Below, one piece after another: positions 10,600 to 21,257 of a stretch of DNA of 64,000 nucleotides (position 1 is the stretch's first letter; each line of letters begins with the position of its first letter). The notes under the pieces are model-generated. The model saw nothing but the letters and a program-made list of their open reading frames with translations, did no database searches and had not been told where the DNA came from. A program made the translations under genes and the position numbers. The DNA comes from Patiria miniata. Taxonomy: Eukaryota > Echinodermata > Asteroidea > Valvatida > Asterinidae. The stretch covers positions 8,862,811 through 8,926,810 of the forward strand of contig NW_024037062.1 of assembly GCF_015706575.1 (NCBI RefSeq), given 5' to 3'.

Positions 10600-10835
10600 A
10601 CTGGGTAGCCCATTCAGTGGAATCCACTGATCTCCCATGGGTCCCAGTAAAGAGAAGACAATGTGAAGAAATTAAAGTTTTAGAGGTGGGAGGAAAAGCC
10701 CAGAAGAGCATTCCGAGGAAAACCCACGGAATCAGGCAGGGACTGAAAACCCAATCCACATATTGGCCCAGGCGGGATTCGAACCCGGGTCACAGCGGTG
10801 GAAGGCGAGGAAAGTACCGCTACGCCAACCTGACC
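10600..10835 (-). mobile_element. tRNA-derived SINE, copy 2
   Basis: Minus-strand copy with A box TGGCGTAGCGG (10817-10827) and B box GGTTCGAATCC (10775-10785). The body matches copy 1 through GATTCCGTGGGTTTTCC and CCTCCCACCTCTAAAA, then continues with AGTAAAGAGAAGACAATGTG reversed, as in copy 3. Copies 1 and 2 are tail to tail around an AT-rich spacer, forming an inverted repeat of about 200 bp per arm. Confidence 0.85.
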
Positions 10836-11395
10836 TGTGAGCTACAGTGCCTAGGGCGCTTTTGAGGAATCTTTAGTTTCATGACCATGAAATAAGAACA
10901 ATACCTGCATTCAAAATGGACGCAATTCAGTCACAAAATAAAACCGAAAACGCAACACGTGAAATTTGCAAAAGCACATTTGACATTTAACATTTTTTAT
11001 TCGATTTTGGACGATACTGAAAAAAGTGGAATAAATGTACTTAAAATACATTCACTGAAAATCGAAAGAATGTAAAGGATACTTCAGTTAACATCATTAT
11101 ATGGAGTAATTCATACCAAAAAAAATTATGAATAATAGAGAATAAAACCAGGTGGGATATATTAGGATACAACAAATAATACATTTTTCATTCTACAATT
11201 TGGATTAAAAATGTGTAATTTACGTCACTATTAAATCCATAAACTACATGTATTTTCTTTCAGATTACTTGAAGAATAACGTTTTTGATCAAACATTTGA
11301 GTTGGAAAAGTCGACAAATTATTATTTGTTTAAATTACTGAGTACAATACAGCCTCTCTAGCAATTCAGAAAAAAAAGTGTTATCACAGTTTTAC
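10836..11395. other. No gene seen
   Basis: AT-rich sequence without a supported gene or recognisable repeat. Confidence 0.5.
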
Positions 11396-11795
11396 AAAGG
11401 CATATAGGATCATTTGTTTTTCATGCATTTTGTTCGTTTCCAATAATAACACCACTCAAGATCCAAAGAAGAGTCTTCAAAACCTCACCTGTGAAAGTGT
11501 AATATCCACTGAGCTGAAACTTCATCGAGAAACTGTGAAAAACCTTGCACAACTTGTTTATCTCGAAACACGATTTTCGTCTATAGCTTTCTTTACATGT
11601 ATTTCCAAAAATCAGTCAATTGACTGATCGTTGGAAATCACCTACATTTCTTGCTTTCTTCTAAATGACAGCAAGCCAGACGGAATAATTTCACAGGGTG
11701 TTTAGTACCAGTACGATCTTTAATCCAAGTAAGCTTTGTGATAATAATTTGGTAGGTCACTTTTGGGATAAATGCAAATGATCCTATGAGCCTTT
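11396..11795. mobile_element. TPM MITE, TCAGTCAATTGACTGA class, copy 1 (uninterrupted)
   Basis: 400-bp element with ends AGGCATATAGGATCATTTG and its inverse CAAATGATCCTATGAGCCT; TTAA follows on the right. The centre (11602-11637) is a palindrome with core ATCAGTCAATTGACTGAT (11611-11628) and outer stem TTTCCAA...TTGGAAA. The conserved module GACAGCAAGCCAGACGGAAT then TTTCACAGGG follows. It provides the empty sites for insertions found in copies 2 and 3. Confidence 0.85.
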
Positions 11796-13379
11796 AAAAA
11801 ACGCATCTTAGGTAAGTCGGCTACAAATTGTTTGCCAAACAGCTAAGACTAAGAGTGAGGATAAAATTAGGTGTTTTCAAGAAGAAAAAACAATCAAAAT
11901 TCTGCAATTTATAAAATTTATTTTGTGTAAAGAAATTGGTACTGGCCATAAATATTTTGGGATAGATGTTTTTTCCCTATGCACGAATATGGGTAACTCT
12001 ATGCATTGTCAAAGATGTACAAATAAAAAATGCATTGTTTTTTTTTAATTTTATTATAAAAACAAGAAAAAATTGTAATGCACATCGGCACGGACAGAAA
12101 TTGCAAAAACTTGTAAGCATCCCCGAAAATTCCTCTTCATTTCAACAAATTAAACAAATTTAATAACGACTATATATATACACACCAATAGTTCAATGTC
12201 AATAATAAGTGTACATTTTAAATGTAATTTATGATACTGATAATATCTATGATTGACATAAATGTAGCCACAATTACATAACATAACATAAAAAAACATA
12301 ATATTGAATTTCTTAGATTGCTAATGCTGTGTAGTTGCATTGATAGTATAGGCAAGGTAAATTAATTACAAAACAAAAGTTTACAAAATAACCTCAGTCC
12401 AAATATCAAAAAAAATTGTTGATTTCTTCTGTGAAATTTTCCACCAAACTATTCCTATCGACCAATGTTGCAACACAAATGAATTTTTTTTTTGTTGCGG
12501 GGGGGCTGAAAGGGCATTCCCATGGCAACCATTCTTTCAATACTTTCTCTCTGAAATTTGGATCAGCGTGTTCAGTGCGTTTCATTTGCATTTATGTACT
12601 TACGTTGTACTATTTTTTTTCTTATCTTATATATTACCATAGCAACCTCAAAATGTCTGTTCAGTGGAGTTATCACATATTACGCAAATTTTTTCAACTG
12701 TTGAGCTCAAAATCCTTAACGGGCATACCCTCAAATAATAAAAAGCACATCGGTCAAATATAATTCATAAGAGAACGCAGGTGTCCATCGAACAGACGCC
12801 AACGACAAAAAAACGAGCAACGCCAATTCATCCAGGCTTACAAAAAAAATGACGAGCAATAGGCTAATGAAAATTTCATCCATTACCCAGAAACAGTTGA
12901 GGGCATTCGCAACGCACTGAAGTACACACACTTGTCGTCAACTACGATTAGTAAAATTGAAGGTACGTGTACATGTACAGTCGTACAGCTCCAGGAGCTC
13001 AGTGACGCGCAACGATTAACGTCAACAGATGAATAATTTACGCAAACGAAAGACTGAAATACCCAGTAGCCAGTGTAAATTCACTGAAATTGACCCTGAA
13101 ATGTTCACGTATGAGTATACAGTAAACTTAATGGTTCAGTGCATGTACAGTGCATGTACAGTGCATGTATATGTAGTGTTGATGATTGTACATGTATATC
13201 TGTAATACAGATACACATTTCTATTCTCATGGCAGCTAGCAAATACAAAACGGAAAAGACCATAAAATTTTACTATTTTTGTTCAGGGACCCGAGGATTT
13301 TTAAGCTGTTGGATGTAGCTTGATTCGATTTCTTTCTTTTTTTCAGTAGTAGGCCAAGTCTAGCATTATGAAAGTGTTT
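11796..13379. other. No gene seen
   Basis: About 1.6 kb, AT-rich. A frame at 12416-12763 has no recognisable domain. ACATGTACAGTGCATGTAC repeats occur at 13140-13190. Nothing else can be supported. Confidence 0.5.
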
Positions 13380-13561
13380 TGTCCGTGACCGAGCCAAATT
13401 AACCAATGATATCTAATTAACGATTCAGAGAAATGATCCAAAACTCCTAGTCTGTAATCTTCTTGGCCATTACTAGATGATGGATGTATAAGATTTGAAG
13501 GGGAAAACAATAACATTTTTTTGGTTTATTCACTGAGCTCTTAAAAGCTCTGTCACGGACA
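13380..13561. mobile_element. TGTCCGCGACAGAGC-family MITE, copy 1 (empty site)
   Basis: 182-bp element with inverted ends TGTCCGTGACCGAGC and GCTCTGTCACGGACA. It shares the internal blocks ATGATATCTAATTAA, TAGTCTGTAATCT and TAGATGATGGATGTATAAG with the copy at 15600-16299. Here the stretch GAGCTCTTAAAAGCTC is continuous, showing the TTAA target before insertion of the TPM element. Confidence 0.75.
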
Positions 13562-13750
13562 TTACATAATGCAGGAATTTCTCCGTACATGTGAAGGCTG
13601 AAAATAAAAAGGTGTGAGTTAAAACAATTTCAAAAGCCTGCCTGAAAAGTGAAAATACAGTTCACATTTTTGAGATTTTTTTCAGTTTGAAAATGATGGC
13701 TTTCAGCATCTCAAACCCCCAAAAAACCTCAAAAAAGGGGAACAGTATTT

Positions 13751-14353
13751 TCACTTTTCAAGTTTAGCCAATATTAAAAACAGATGCAGCACGTCGATCA
13801 ACCAATATTTGAATGTGACATTGGATTTAACTTCATAATGTAACTTCATAATGATAAAATTATTCATGGAATTATAAGCAATAGCATGAATTGAATTCCT
13901 TTCTTGCAAATTTTTTTTGGGAGGAAGCATCTTGACCTTAGGAGATAGATGATGAGATACGTAAGAGCGCATCACGTTCACGGTTTGGGGCCTTGACGTC
14001 TTGCTGGCTGTTCCGCTCAAGTTGTTCCGAAGAAGCATGCCGTCAATTTCAAACCGAGTCCAGACATTCTGAACGCGAATAGACGTCTTTTTTCTTTCTT
14101 CATTTGCCATATGAACTGAGCTGGCAGTAAGAGCACAGCTGTTGCGACCCAAGGCGTGCGACTTTACACGACGGAATTTTTCAATTGCATTTTGTTTCTT
14201 TCCGCAGTAGGTGTGCTTGCGATTTGCGTGAGTGGCCACAGCAGTAATATAATCCCATTTCAGTTGCAACGTGCACGACGTGCATTTTCTTCTGAACAAT
14301 TTTCTTAAATTTTGAAGCTGGACTCGCAATTTGTTTTGACAAAGACTAAACAC
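13751..14353 (-). CDS. Uncertain 200-codon open frame, possible Myb/SANT-like remnant
   Basis: This frame is long for chance in this AT-rich context and its codons look balanced. It opens with GTG rather than ATG, so a real start is unclear; internal ATGs occur only after about residue 80. The segment LKWDYITAVATHA followed by NAIEKFRRVKSHAL loosely resembles the tryptophan helix and third helix (I..KWxxLKS) of Myb/SANT-like DNA-binding domains of Harbinger transposons. The spacing between the two helices is longer than usual. The rest (basic, Ser/Thr-rich) matches nothing I know. It may be chance, an exon or a decayed transposon gene. No splice sites or poly(A) signal were identified with confidence. 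Confidence 0.2.
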   Translation of the reverse strand: MFSLCQNKLRVQLQNLRKLFRRKCTSCTLQLKWDYITAVATHANRKHTYCGKKQNAIEKFRRVKSHALGRNSCALTASSVHMANEERKKTSIRVQNVWTRFEIDGMLLRNNLSGTASKTSRPQTVNVMRSYVSHHLSPKVKMLPPKKNLQERNSIHAIAYNSMNNFIIMKLHYEVKSNVTFKYWLIDVLHLFLILAKLEK

Positions 14354-14562
14354 TGGGTGGGCTGTTTTGAAATAGTCCTATTCAAATAATTGATGATATA
14401 TTATTTGGAATGCAATGAACTTGTAAAAATATCACAAACGTGGACTGTTTAAATATCAAATCTTACCCTAGTAAAATACTGATCGCATATCAAGTAATGT
14501 TGCATTTAAACAACTGTTATTTCCAATTTGAAAGAACACCATGTACAAAAGTGGGGTGCTTC

Positions 14563-15222
14563 AAAGGCTAACAGGATCATTTGCTTTTCATGTATTTTGT
14601 TTGTTTCCAATAATAACACCACCCAAAATCCAAAGATGAATGTTCAAAACCTAACCTGCTGAAGTTTCAGATCAGTGGATAATACACTTTTCAACAAACA
14701 AAAAAAGTGAAAAACGAACCAAGATTTTGTTATTACCCTTTATTTCCAACGATCAGTCAATTGACTGATTGTTGGAAATCACCTACATTTCTTGATTTCT
14801 TCTAAATGACAGCAAGCCAGACGGAATAATTTCACAGGGTGTTTTAACCAGTACAATCTTTAACCCTTCTGCTATCTGAACAGTCGCAGACAGTCAAAAA
14901 AAAAACAATGCCATTCGCCAACAGTCAGATCAAGCACTGTGACTAGTCAAATTCAGTCAACGGACAACAGCAGGAAACTGGTAGGCACAGCTGGCTTATA
15001 AATCACCTACAGTCAAAGCATAGCTGTATCAAGTTACGTAAACAGTCACAGCCAGTCAATCCTGCTTTATGTACCGGTAGGCTAGGAGCTCTTAACTGTT
15101 GAAAACAGTCACTTGATTGATTTTGACTGAAAGGACAACTTGGCACAGAATGTATCTTTGCATAGGAGGGTTAATCCAAAAAAGCTTTTTGATACTAAAT
15201 GCAAATGATCCTATACGCCTTT
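14563..15222. mobile_element. TPM MITE, TCAGTCAATTGACTGA class, copy 2, interrupted
   Basis: Ends AGGCTAACAGGATCATTTGC and GCAAATGATCCTATACGCCT, with TTAA to the right. Central palindrome at 14743-14778, outer stem TTTCCAACG. It is split by a 307-bp element at 14864-15170 inserted at the TTAA of ATCTTTAATCC, which is intact in copy 1 near 11720. Confidence 0.85.
14864..15170. mobile_element. TTAA-flanked MITE with CAGTCA-rich interior (piggyBac-like), nested
   Basis: 307-bp insertion starting CCCTTCTGCTAT and ending ATAGGAGGG, flanked by TTAA at 14860-14863 and 15171-15174. TTAA duplication plus CCC termini suggest piggyBac mobilisation. The interior carries about ten CAGTCA/TGACTG motifs in both orientations (for example AACAGTCGCAGACAGTCA and ACAGTCACAGCCAGTCA), an unusual regular spacing of possible protein-binding sites. 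No coding frame. Confidence 0.82.
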
Positions 15223-15599
15223 AAATAAAACTACATGTAGTAGGCCAGGGTGAAAGAAAAACTGCCTGTCAGTTCTAAAAATACACACTACTTTGTACCA
15301 TCAGGGGAAGAGCTGTAATGAAAATATAAGCCAGAAGGATTTCCTGCATATCCGTCTGGTTTGCGCTCAATGTCATGCAACTGTCCGACCAAAGGACATT
15401 AAGCGTCTATTGATTATCCGGCTACGACCAATGTTTAAACCATCCCCCAAGTTATAAGCCTCCATGCCAAGGACCATTTGGAACACATTTTGGGTCTCCC
15501 GTTTGTATTCAGATACTCTGGAGTTTTACATGTACATGTTTCTCGTGTTTTTTATTTGAAATAAACAGTGGGCAATCTCAGCAATATAAAGAAGTGTTA
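15223..15599. other. No gene seen
   Basis: No gene or clear repeat recognised between the two MITEs. Confidence 0.4.
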
Positions 15600-16299
15600 T
15601 GTCCGCGACAGAGCCAATTAACCATGATATCTAATTAATGATTCAGAGAAATGCTCCAAAACACTCCTAGTCTGTAATCTCCTTGACCACTACTAGATGA
15701 TGGATGTATAAGATTTGAAAAATACATTTTCAGGTTTGCTCACCGAGCCCTTAAAGGGAATGTACCGGTACAACATTTGCTTTTGCTGCAATTTTCAGAA
15801 ATAAATGGATTTGGAGGATTAGTATGTTATAGAAAATATTGTTAAACTGACTTAATTCACGTTTTGGGCTTGTAGATGCTGGAAAAACCAAGAAAACCTA
15901 TCATATTCTTGTAGTCTGGTTCCCTGACCCCACTTAAGATGAAACGGAGCAATTAATACACTTTGGGGAACTGTAAGGTCAGAGAATCAGTCTAGCAAGC
16001 TTGAACCCCATTCACAGGTGTGTAATCAATTGCAAAGAAAAGTCAGAATAACTAAATATGAAAAAGTAGGAACAGTTTTTGAAAAAAAGCCAGTTTTCTC
16101 CAACGCTGGTCGGCCGACCAGCTTTGGAAAAACACAGTTTTTCTTGAAAATGACAGCACACCAGGAGCCATGGTTTTAAAGGATGCCTTAGACTGTCATT
16201 CCCTAACAATTCAGTAAGGTATAACGTGATAATTTGATCATTCCGTTCTTTGATGTTTGCAAATGTTGTATCTTCCCTTTAAAAGCTCTGTCGCGGACA
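15600..16299. mobile_element. TGTCCGCGACAGAGC-family MITE, copy 2, interrupted
   Basis: Inverted ends TGTCCGCGACAGAGC and GCTCTGTCGCGGACA are perfect, flanked by TA on both sides (15598-15599, 16300-16301). A TPM element occupies 15755-16278, inserted at a TTAA that is unoccupied in copy 1. Confidence 0.8.
15755..16278 (+). mobile_element. TPM MITE, GGTCGGCCGACC class, copy 1
   Basis: 524-bp element, AGGGAATGTACC to GATTCCCT-type end (TCTTCCCT), flanked by TTAA at 15751-15754 and 16279-16282. Central palindrome 16099-16128 has core GCTGGTCGGCCGACCAGC. Diagnostic blocks are GCTTTTGCTGCAATTTTCAG, TCTGGTTCCCTGACCCCAC and TTGAAAATGACAGCA. No open reading frame of note. The empty target at 13540-13551 proves the boundaries. 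Confidence 0.9.
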
Positions 16300-17907
16300 T
16301 AAATGCTGGGATTGCCTAAGTCATAAAACAGGGTACATGCACCTCATAAGCCCAAAGAATAAATGTAGTGTTCAACGATGAACACATCCAAAAAGTAAAC
16401 ATTCAAAGCCCTTGCAGGTGAAGATGAAAGAGTTTTTTTTTCTTCTAAAATAGTCGTTTCTAATTAATTGTGAACGACGATTGAACTTCAGTACCGGGAA
16501 GGAATAATTACAGATGAGTACAAACATCGTTAACATTTTTGTTTTGTTAAATAGGATTCCACATCTATACAGGTACATGTTTCGGTTATAATTATTACCA
16601 TGAAAATAGAGTTGATACAAAGAGATCTCCTTTGTTTTACACTGGTCCCAAAAAATAAATCATTTACAAAATACAATGCACCCCGGAATACGGAAAATAT
16701 AAGATTACAGATGTAGTCCATTATGGCAAGTAAACGTTTACTTTTTTTTTTTAAACTACATACAATTACTGGTACATGTACTCATGCATTTGAAGTAAAT
16801 ACCGGTTAATATTTTTATCAGGTGGTTTGTGATATTCTAGAGACCGTAAAGCTCTAGATTTAAATATTGTACGTACATGTGTACATGTACACGTACACGT
16901 ACAACATGTACATGTACATGTACACGTACACTGTACGTGTGGGTGGTCATGACAAATTTGTTGCGCAGTTTAACCCAACCACAAGTACCATATTTGGCAG
17001 TTAATTTTACCAGCCCTGAAAAAAAACCTCCAGTTTCCCAAAACTAGAATTACAAAAAAGAGACACTTACTGGCTCACTCCCGATCACAGACTTGTTATA
17101 TTTTAAATTCATGCACATATGTGGGATAATTTTTCATACATTTAATATTAATTATTTCATATATATACAGTGTAGATACATTACATTCAGCTGATAATTT
17201 TTCTGAAATTAATCAGTTATAATAAGGCAGCCTCCGTTTACACTAGAGCTCAACGGGTTAAGAAAGTCACTTTGATTTTTATTTTGTTTTCTTCTTTTGA
17301 TAGATGGTTATTCCCTTCTTGCAACATAATGCAATGCAAACTTTGTTGAAATTGTTTTTGTTGTTTGTAAAGTTGCCGTTGTTGACTTCTTGAAATATTT
17401 CTCAGCGACTGAGAAGTCGAGATGTTGAAAGCCAATATTTTGTTTTTATCCTGAGAATTTACCAGTTAACGCCAGAGGTATTCGCAGGTACGAGCAACAG
17501 GTTGAATCGTCTCAGAGTGTTGCAAAATACATAAATGTATGAATTTACATGCACGGTGAGAAGTGTCGTACAAATATTGTACGCATGACTCTCAAGAGCC
17601 AGTAAATGTGGTGTTTGACTTAGTTTTAAAATTTGGATGGTGTTTTTCGGCCAAAAATAATCCCATCCAAAGTAAGAGTATGCAAGAGACGTGTATGTAA
17701 TTGTTTTTAAAATCCCATCTTCGTTTAAACCACCGTTTCACAGACCGTGACCAAAAATTGTGACTTTTCCTTACACGTTGAGCTCCGTGTTCAAAGTACT
17801 CTTCAGAAAAAGGAGTACTCAAGACAAAATAATTGTATAAATATGCAAATTTTAAAAACAATTTGATAAATGCGAGAAAAGAAAAAAAATGGCAAAGGAG
17901 AAATCTC
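16300..17907. other. No gene seen; palindromic microsatellite inside
   Basis: AT-rich 3-prime flank of the PH-domain gene (which reads leftward). The only clear structure is the ACGTACATGT-type microsatellite at 16868-16945. The first AATAAA on the minus strand after the PH stop is at about 17278-17283, roughly 630 bases downstream, so I cannot place that gene's 3-prime end firmly. Confidence 0.5.
16868..16945. repeat. Palindromic TACATGTACA/ACGTAC microsatellite
   Basis: Interleaved TACATG, TACACG and TACGTG steps, self-complementary along its length. Shorter tracts of the same type occur at 13140-13195, 32936-32958, 41285-41320, 45560-45585 and 48515-48630. The motif is spread throughout the window. 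Confidence 0.85.
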
Positions 17908-18645
17908 TCAGCTACGACAAACCTCCGGCGTGCGTATAAATCTCCGCTCGTTTTGGACCGCCTGGCCGAGCGTCGGCGAATGCTTTTCCAGGACCGTCGG
18001 TCTCCGTTTGATGAGACGCCCTTTTTGGATGTGCGGCTGACTTCTGCTTCTCTGCAGCTGAACGACGCAGCGTTGCGGCGACGGGGATCCGGCGCTGACA
18101 GTCCGGCGGTGCCCCTTCCATTCGGGGCGCAGTTGCTGTTGCCTCGCCCTCTGCTCCGCCGTCATGGTGATGGCCAGGTCGTCCTGACTGACGCGGTAGT
18201 CCTGATTGCAAATGGTCTCAATCAACGGCATCTGGACTTCCTTGCGACTCTCCTTACGCAGCAAATGCAGCCATTCTTCCCGTCGCTCCCAGCTTGACGT
18301 GTTGAACTTGTAAATCTGGCTGGTTTTGTCTTTAAAGGCAATCTGGAAACTGAACTCCCCGACGGGCGCGATCTTGCCGCCCCTCACGTTGAAGAACCCC
18401 CGGGGCTTCTTGTGCGCCTTGTCCGTGTACCACACGATAAACGGGCTGGAGTCGTTGGTGTACAGACACACGTAGACGATCTTGGGCTTCTTTTTGTGTC
18501 GTCGCCACGGCTCGTGGACCGATAATTGTCCCTGGAGGATCATCGTGCTCATCTGCGCGCTGGTGAAGAGTGCGTGCATGTCCACTTGGGGACGCGGCGG
18601 CCCCGACCCCCGCTTTAGTAATCTGGTTAGGAAGTTGGAAGTCAT
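17908..18645 (-). CDS. PH-like domain protein with basic serine-rich tail
   Basis: Uninterrupted 245-codon frame, markedly GC-rich and CpG-rich compared with its surroundings. I start it at ATG 18645 (protein MTSNFLTRLLKRG), whose context AACAACCATGA is favourable; the frame extends 19 codons upstream but only to a GTG. Residues about 34-133 look like a pleckstrin homology domain: strand ILQGQLSVHEPW, a basic loop RRHKKKPK, strands IVYVCLYT and PFIVWYTDK, FFNVRGGKIAPVG, FSFQIAFKD, QIYKFNTSS, and a closing helix ERREEWLHLLRKE whose Trp125 occupies the near-invariant PH tryptophan position. The basic beta1-beta2 loop could bind phosphoinositides. The tail (141-245) is basic and Ser/Pro-rich; RSRSQP at 199-204 fits the 14-3-3 mode-1 pattern RSxSxP, and RRTVS at 180-184 fits a basophilic kinase site. 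It is a likely cytosolic or membrane-adaptor signalling protein. I do not recognise the exact orthologue. It could be a single-exon gene or the main coding exon of a larger one. Confidence 0.8.
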   Translation of the reverse strand: MTSNFLTRLLKRGSGPPRPQVDMHALFTSAQMSTMILQGQLSVHEPWRRHKKKPKIVYVCLYTNDSSPFIVWYTDKAHKKPRGFFNVRGGKIAPVGEFSFQIAFKDKTSQIYKFNTSSWERREEWLHLLRKESRKEVQMPLIETICNQDYRVSQDDLAITMTAEQRARQQQLRPEWKGHRRTVSAGSPSPQRCVVQLQRSRSQPHIQKGRLIKRRPTVLEKHSPTLGQAVQNERRFIRTPEVCRS

Positions 18646-19310
18646 GGTTGTTTCAACTAATGGACGGGCTCCGCGGCGGTCTGAATCAGCAACAGGCAGC
18701 ACACGACCACTCTAGGTCCATCCAACAGAAACACCGTCAATTACACTTACAGTCTAATGATATTTCCACGTATACCAAAACCCTGTACAGCGTACATGTG
18801 CTTCACAAACTAATCAACAGGAACGTGTCATGTACGAAGTCCTCATTTCCTGAGTTTCTCAACGTCCTCCGTCCAAGGCCGTCAGTTTTGCCACCTTTAC
18901 GCCGAGTGCCGCTGTGTAGAAATTCACCCTGCATAGATAATCACGGCAGCAAATGCTGTCAAATTCTGCTCCGCCGTTTCACCAACAAAATTTATCCACG
19001 GCACATTCTACTCGTGTCAACAGATTTTTTTCAGCATTCGGTGTCTCCCGTAAATTGTATCGACGCCTTCGCTGGAACTGAACTCGTTAATTTCTTGCAG
19101 ACTGCAGTTATTCCATGAGAAGATATTGGCTTGTATACATTACTGCCCTCGATGATGTTAGTTCAGGCACGGATCTGTCCAGCACGGAGCTGTGTTACTG
19201 TTGTGTGTACACACAAGCACTGACACATGCAACTTGCTGTTTTCACGATCTACCCTCTGTGAGCGCTGGAGTGGGAGTGACCTGCACAGGAAAGGAAAGG
19301 ACAGCAATAT
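18646..19310 (-). promoter_or_regulatory. Probable 5-prime flank or untranslated leader of the PH-domain gene
   Basis: Moderately GC-rich sequence upstream of the minus-strand ATG. Reading leftward, a pyrimidine-rich run ending CCTTTCCTGTGCAG near 19288 would make a good splice acceptor, so a leader exon of about 640 bases from there to the ATG is possible. Several short upstream ATGs occur. No TATA box was identified. The plus-strand frames here are shadows. Confidence 0.3.
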
Positions 19311-19741
19311 AATTATGCACAACAGGACTATTCCATTTTAACCACGGGGAAAACCAAGTGGACCACCAAGGGAGGGATGATCACGACCGCAGTGCATGTA
19401 CACAGTGAAAAATGGTAATTGGCTGCTGGTAAATCGTGTAAGAGCTTTAGTGAAGGCTTACAATGCCCCGCAATTCACAGCAGGATTATGGTACGGTCCA
19501 CACACTGCAGGGGCTGATTTTTCAAAGGGAACACCAGCAAATTGTTTCTGACAGCGACTAAAAGTGTTCCTAAATGCTTAGTTATCGTGGCAACCTGAAT
19601 TATTCATCGACACCCAATTAAACTGAGAATAATCTGTGACACTGTAATGTACATGTACAATGTATTTTGTACAATTTGAAGGCAAATAGGACTGTTTGCT
19701 GATTTTTCGTTTGGAGCAACAAAATTACTCAAATTTTACAA
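19311..19741. other. No gene seen
   Basis: Contains ACATGTACAATGTA-type microsatellite steps at about 19648. Nothing else supportable. Confidence 0.4.
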
Positions 19742-20034
19742 AGGGTGCATTTCACAACTAACTCAGCTCAAGAGGATATACATTTTGGGAAATCAGAGAA
19801 AACATGTATGCACAATTTTTGGTTTCACAACTGGATTCTGTTGCTATTTCGTTACAGAAATGTGCCCGCAGGCACACTTTTTTAAAACCACCTTCAATTA
19901 ATGTTTTCTTCCAAACGATACCATTTCTGGCGGAATAATTTCACAGGGTATTTGATACCAGTCCTATCGTCACTTTGAACAAGGCTTTTCACGTTAAATC
20001 GCTAGGTATAAATTGCAAATGTTCCAACACGCCT
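19742..20034. mobile_element. TPM MITE, GTGCC..GGCAC class (short copy)
   Basis: About 293 bp, starting AGGGTGCATTTCACAACTAA and ending CACGCCT followed by TTAA. It contains the superfamily module TTTCTGGCGGAATAATTTCACAGGG. The central palindrome is reduced to TGTGCCCGCAGGCACA (19861-19876). The left TTAA is degraded to ACAA. Confidence 0.6.
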
Positions 20035-21257
20035 TTAATGTAGAAGATTTTAACATAAAAAGTACCATCACTCTGTCCTGGTTACACACACACGTCCGAC
20101 CATCATGTTTGAAATGCAAACAAAACTTATGCAAAACGTTTGCTGATCTATTCTTAATTCAGTAATTGCACTTGAGATTAAAAAGGAGCACTGTTAAACC
20201 AGTTTCACAGATAAAATGTAATCATAATCAGTCAACTTCGAACATCAATCCCAACTGAACTGATTGTGTTTTTGTCCAATCCTGTTTGCCCTGGCTTACA
20301 CCGCATTATGGGGAAGTTTTTTTTTTATTAGGCAACTTCGGACCAAGTCATGGGGACTTTCTGCTGTCCCCACAGCGTTTTCGGTCCCCATAAATGCCTC
20401 GTACAGATGGGTGTACATGTATGTCCCTACAACTACAAAACAAGACAATATGGGGTTTTTCACACACACTGCACATAACCCAAACTTTTTGAAAATTCCA
20501 CGCCATTCTCTCATCCATAACATATTGTTGGCAAGAAAAAAAAAACCCACACCTTATTCAAACTTTTGTTCACCGTGATGACGTAAAGTACAAATACTGC
20601 ACGCACCAACGCTCGCATTTCAGGGTGATTTTTTTTTGGCGGTAAATTCACGTTTCAGTGCTCAGGATCACTAAAGAATGCTTTAGAAATTTTTCCTTTT
20701 TGTATATTTTATTTCCTCTCGGGCTTAGCTTATTGTTGTGGTCAGTGCACCAGAAATTATAAAAGTATGAATGACCACGCACCTATTTTAAATAACCTTG
20801 CCAAAGTTTGCATGGTATAATCTGCTGGACAACAATGGATATTTCTTTATCTTTTTTGCCTTGTGAAAAGTTTATTGGCCCCCGAACGGCACACGCACAG
20901 CACACATGGAACGGTGATAACTTAGAATACAAACAAACTGACCCATATTTATGCGCACTAAAGAGTGCAACTTTTTTGAAAATGTAAGTCGCAAAGATCT
21001 GCCACACAAAAACGTCTTTTGTTTTGGCCTGGTGTGTAATGATCGTTATTCAAATTGAAACATTTATATAATAATGTAAATTTGAATGTTTTTAAAACTC
21101 AGTTGCTGAAAAAGTCTCATGCAATACTGAAGTAACAGACTTTATCAAAACAAAATTCGTCAAGCATCAAGTCAGAATTGTATATTATATCAATTGATAC
21201 AAAATGGAACAATTTTAAGAGTGTTCCAAGCACATGTGCCGGTATGTCACATGGACG
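20035..21257. other. No gene seen
   Basis: About 1.2 kb with no supported gene. Opposing frames at 20264-20578 lack domains. Confidence 0.5.

Noticed and set aside
18646-18702. GTG-initiated 19-codon N-terminal extension of the PH-domain protein
   Set aside because: Animal genes rarely start at GTG, and ATG 18645 has a good context.
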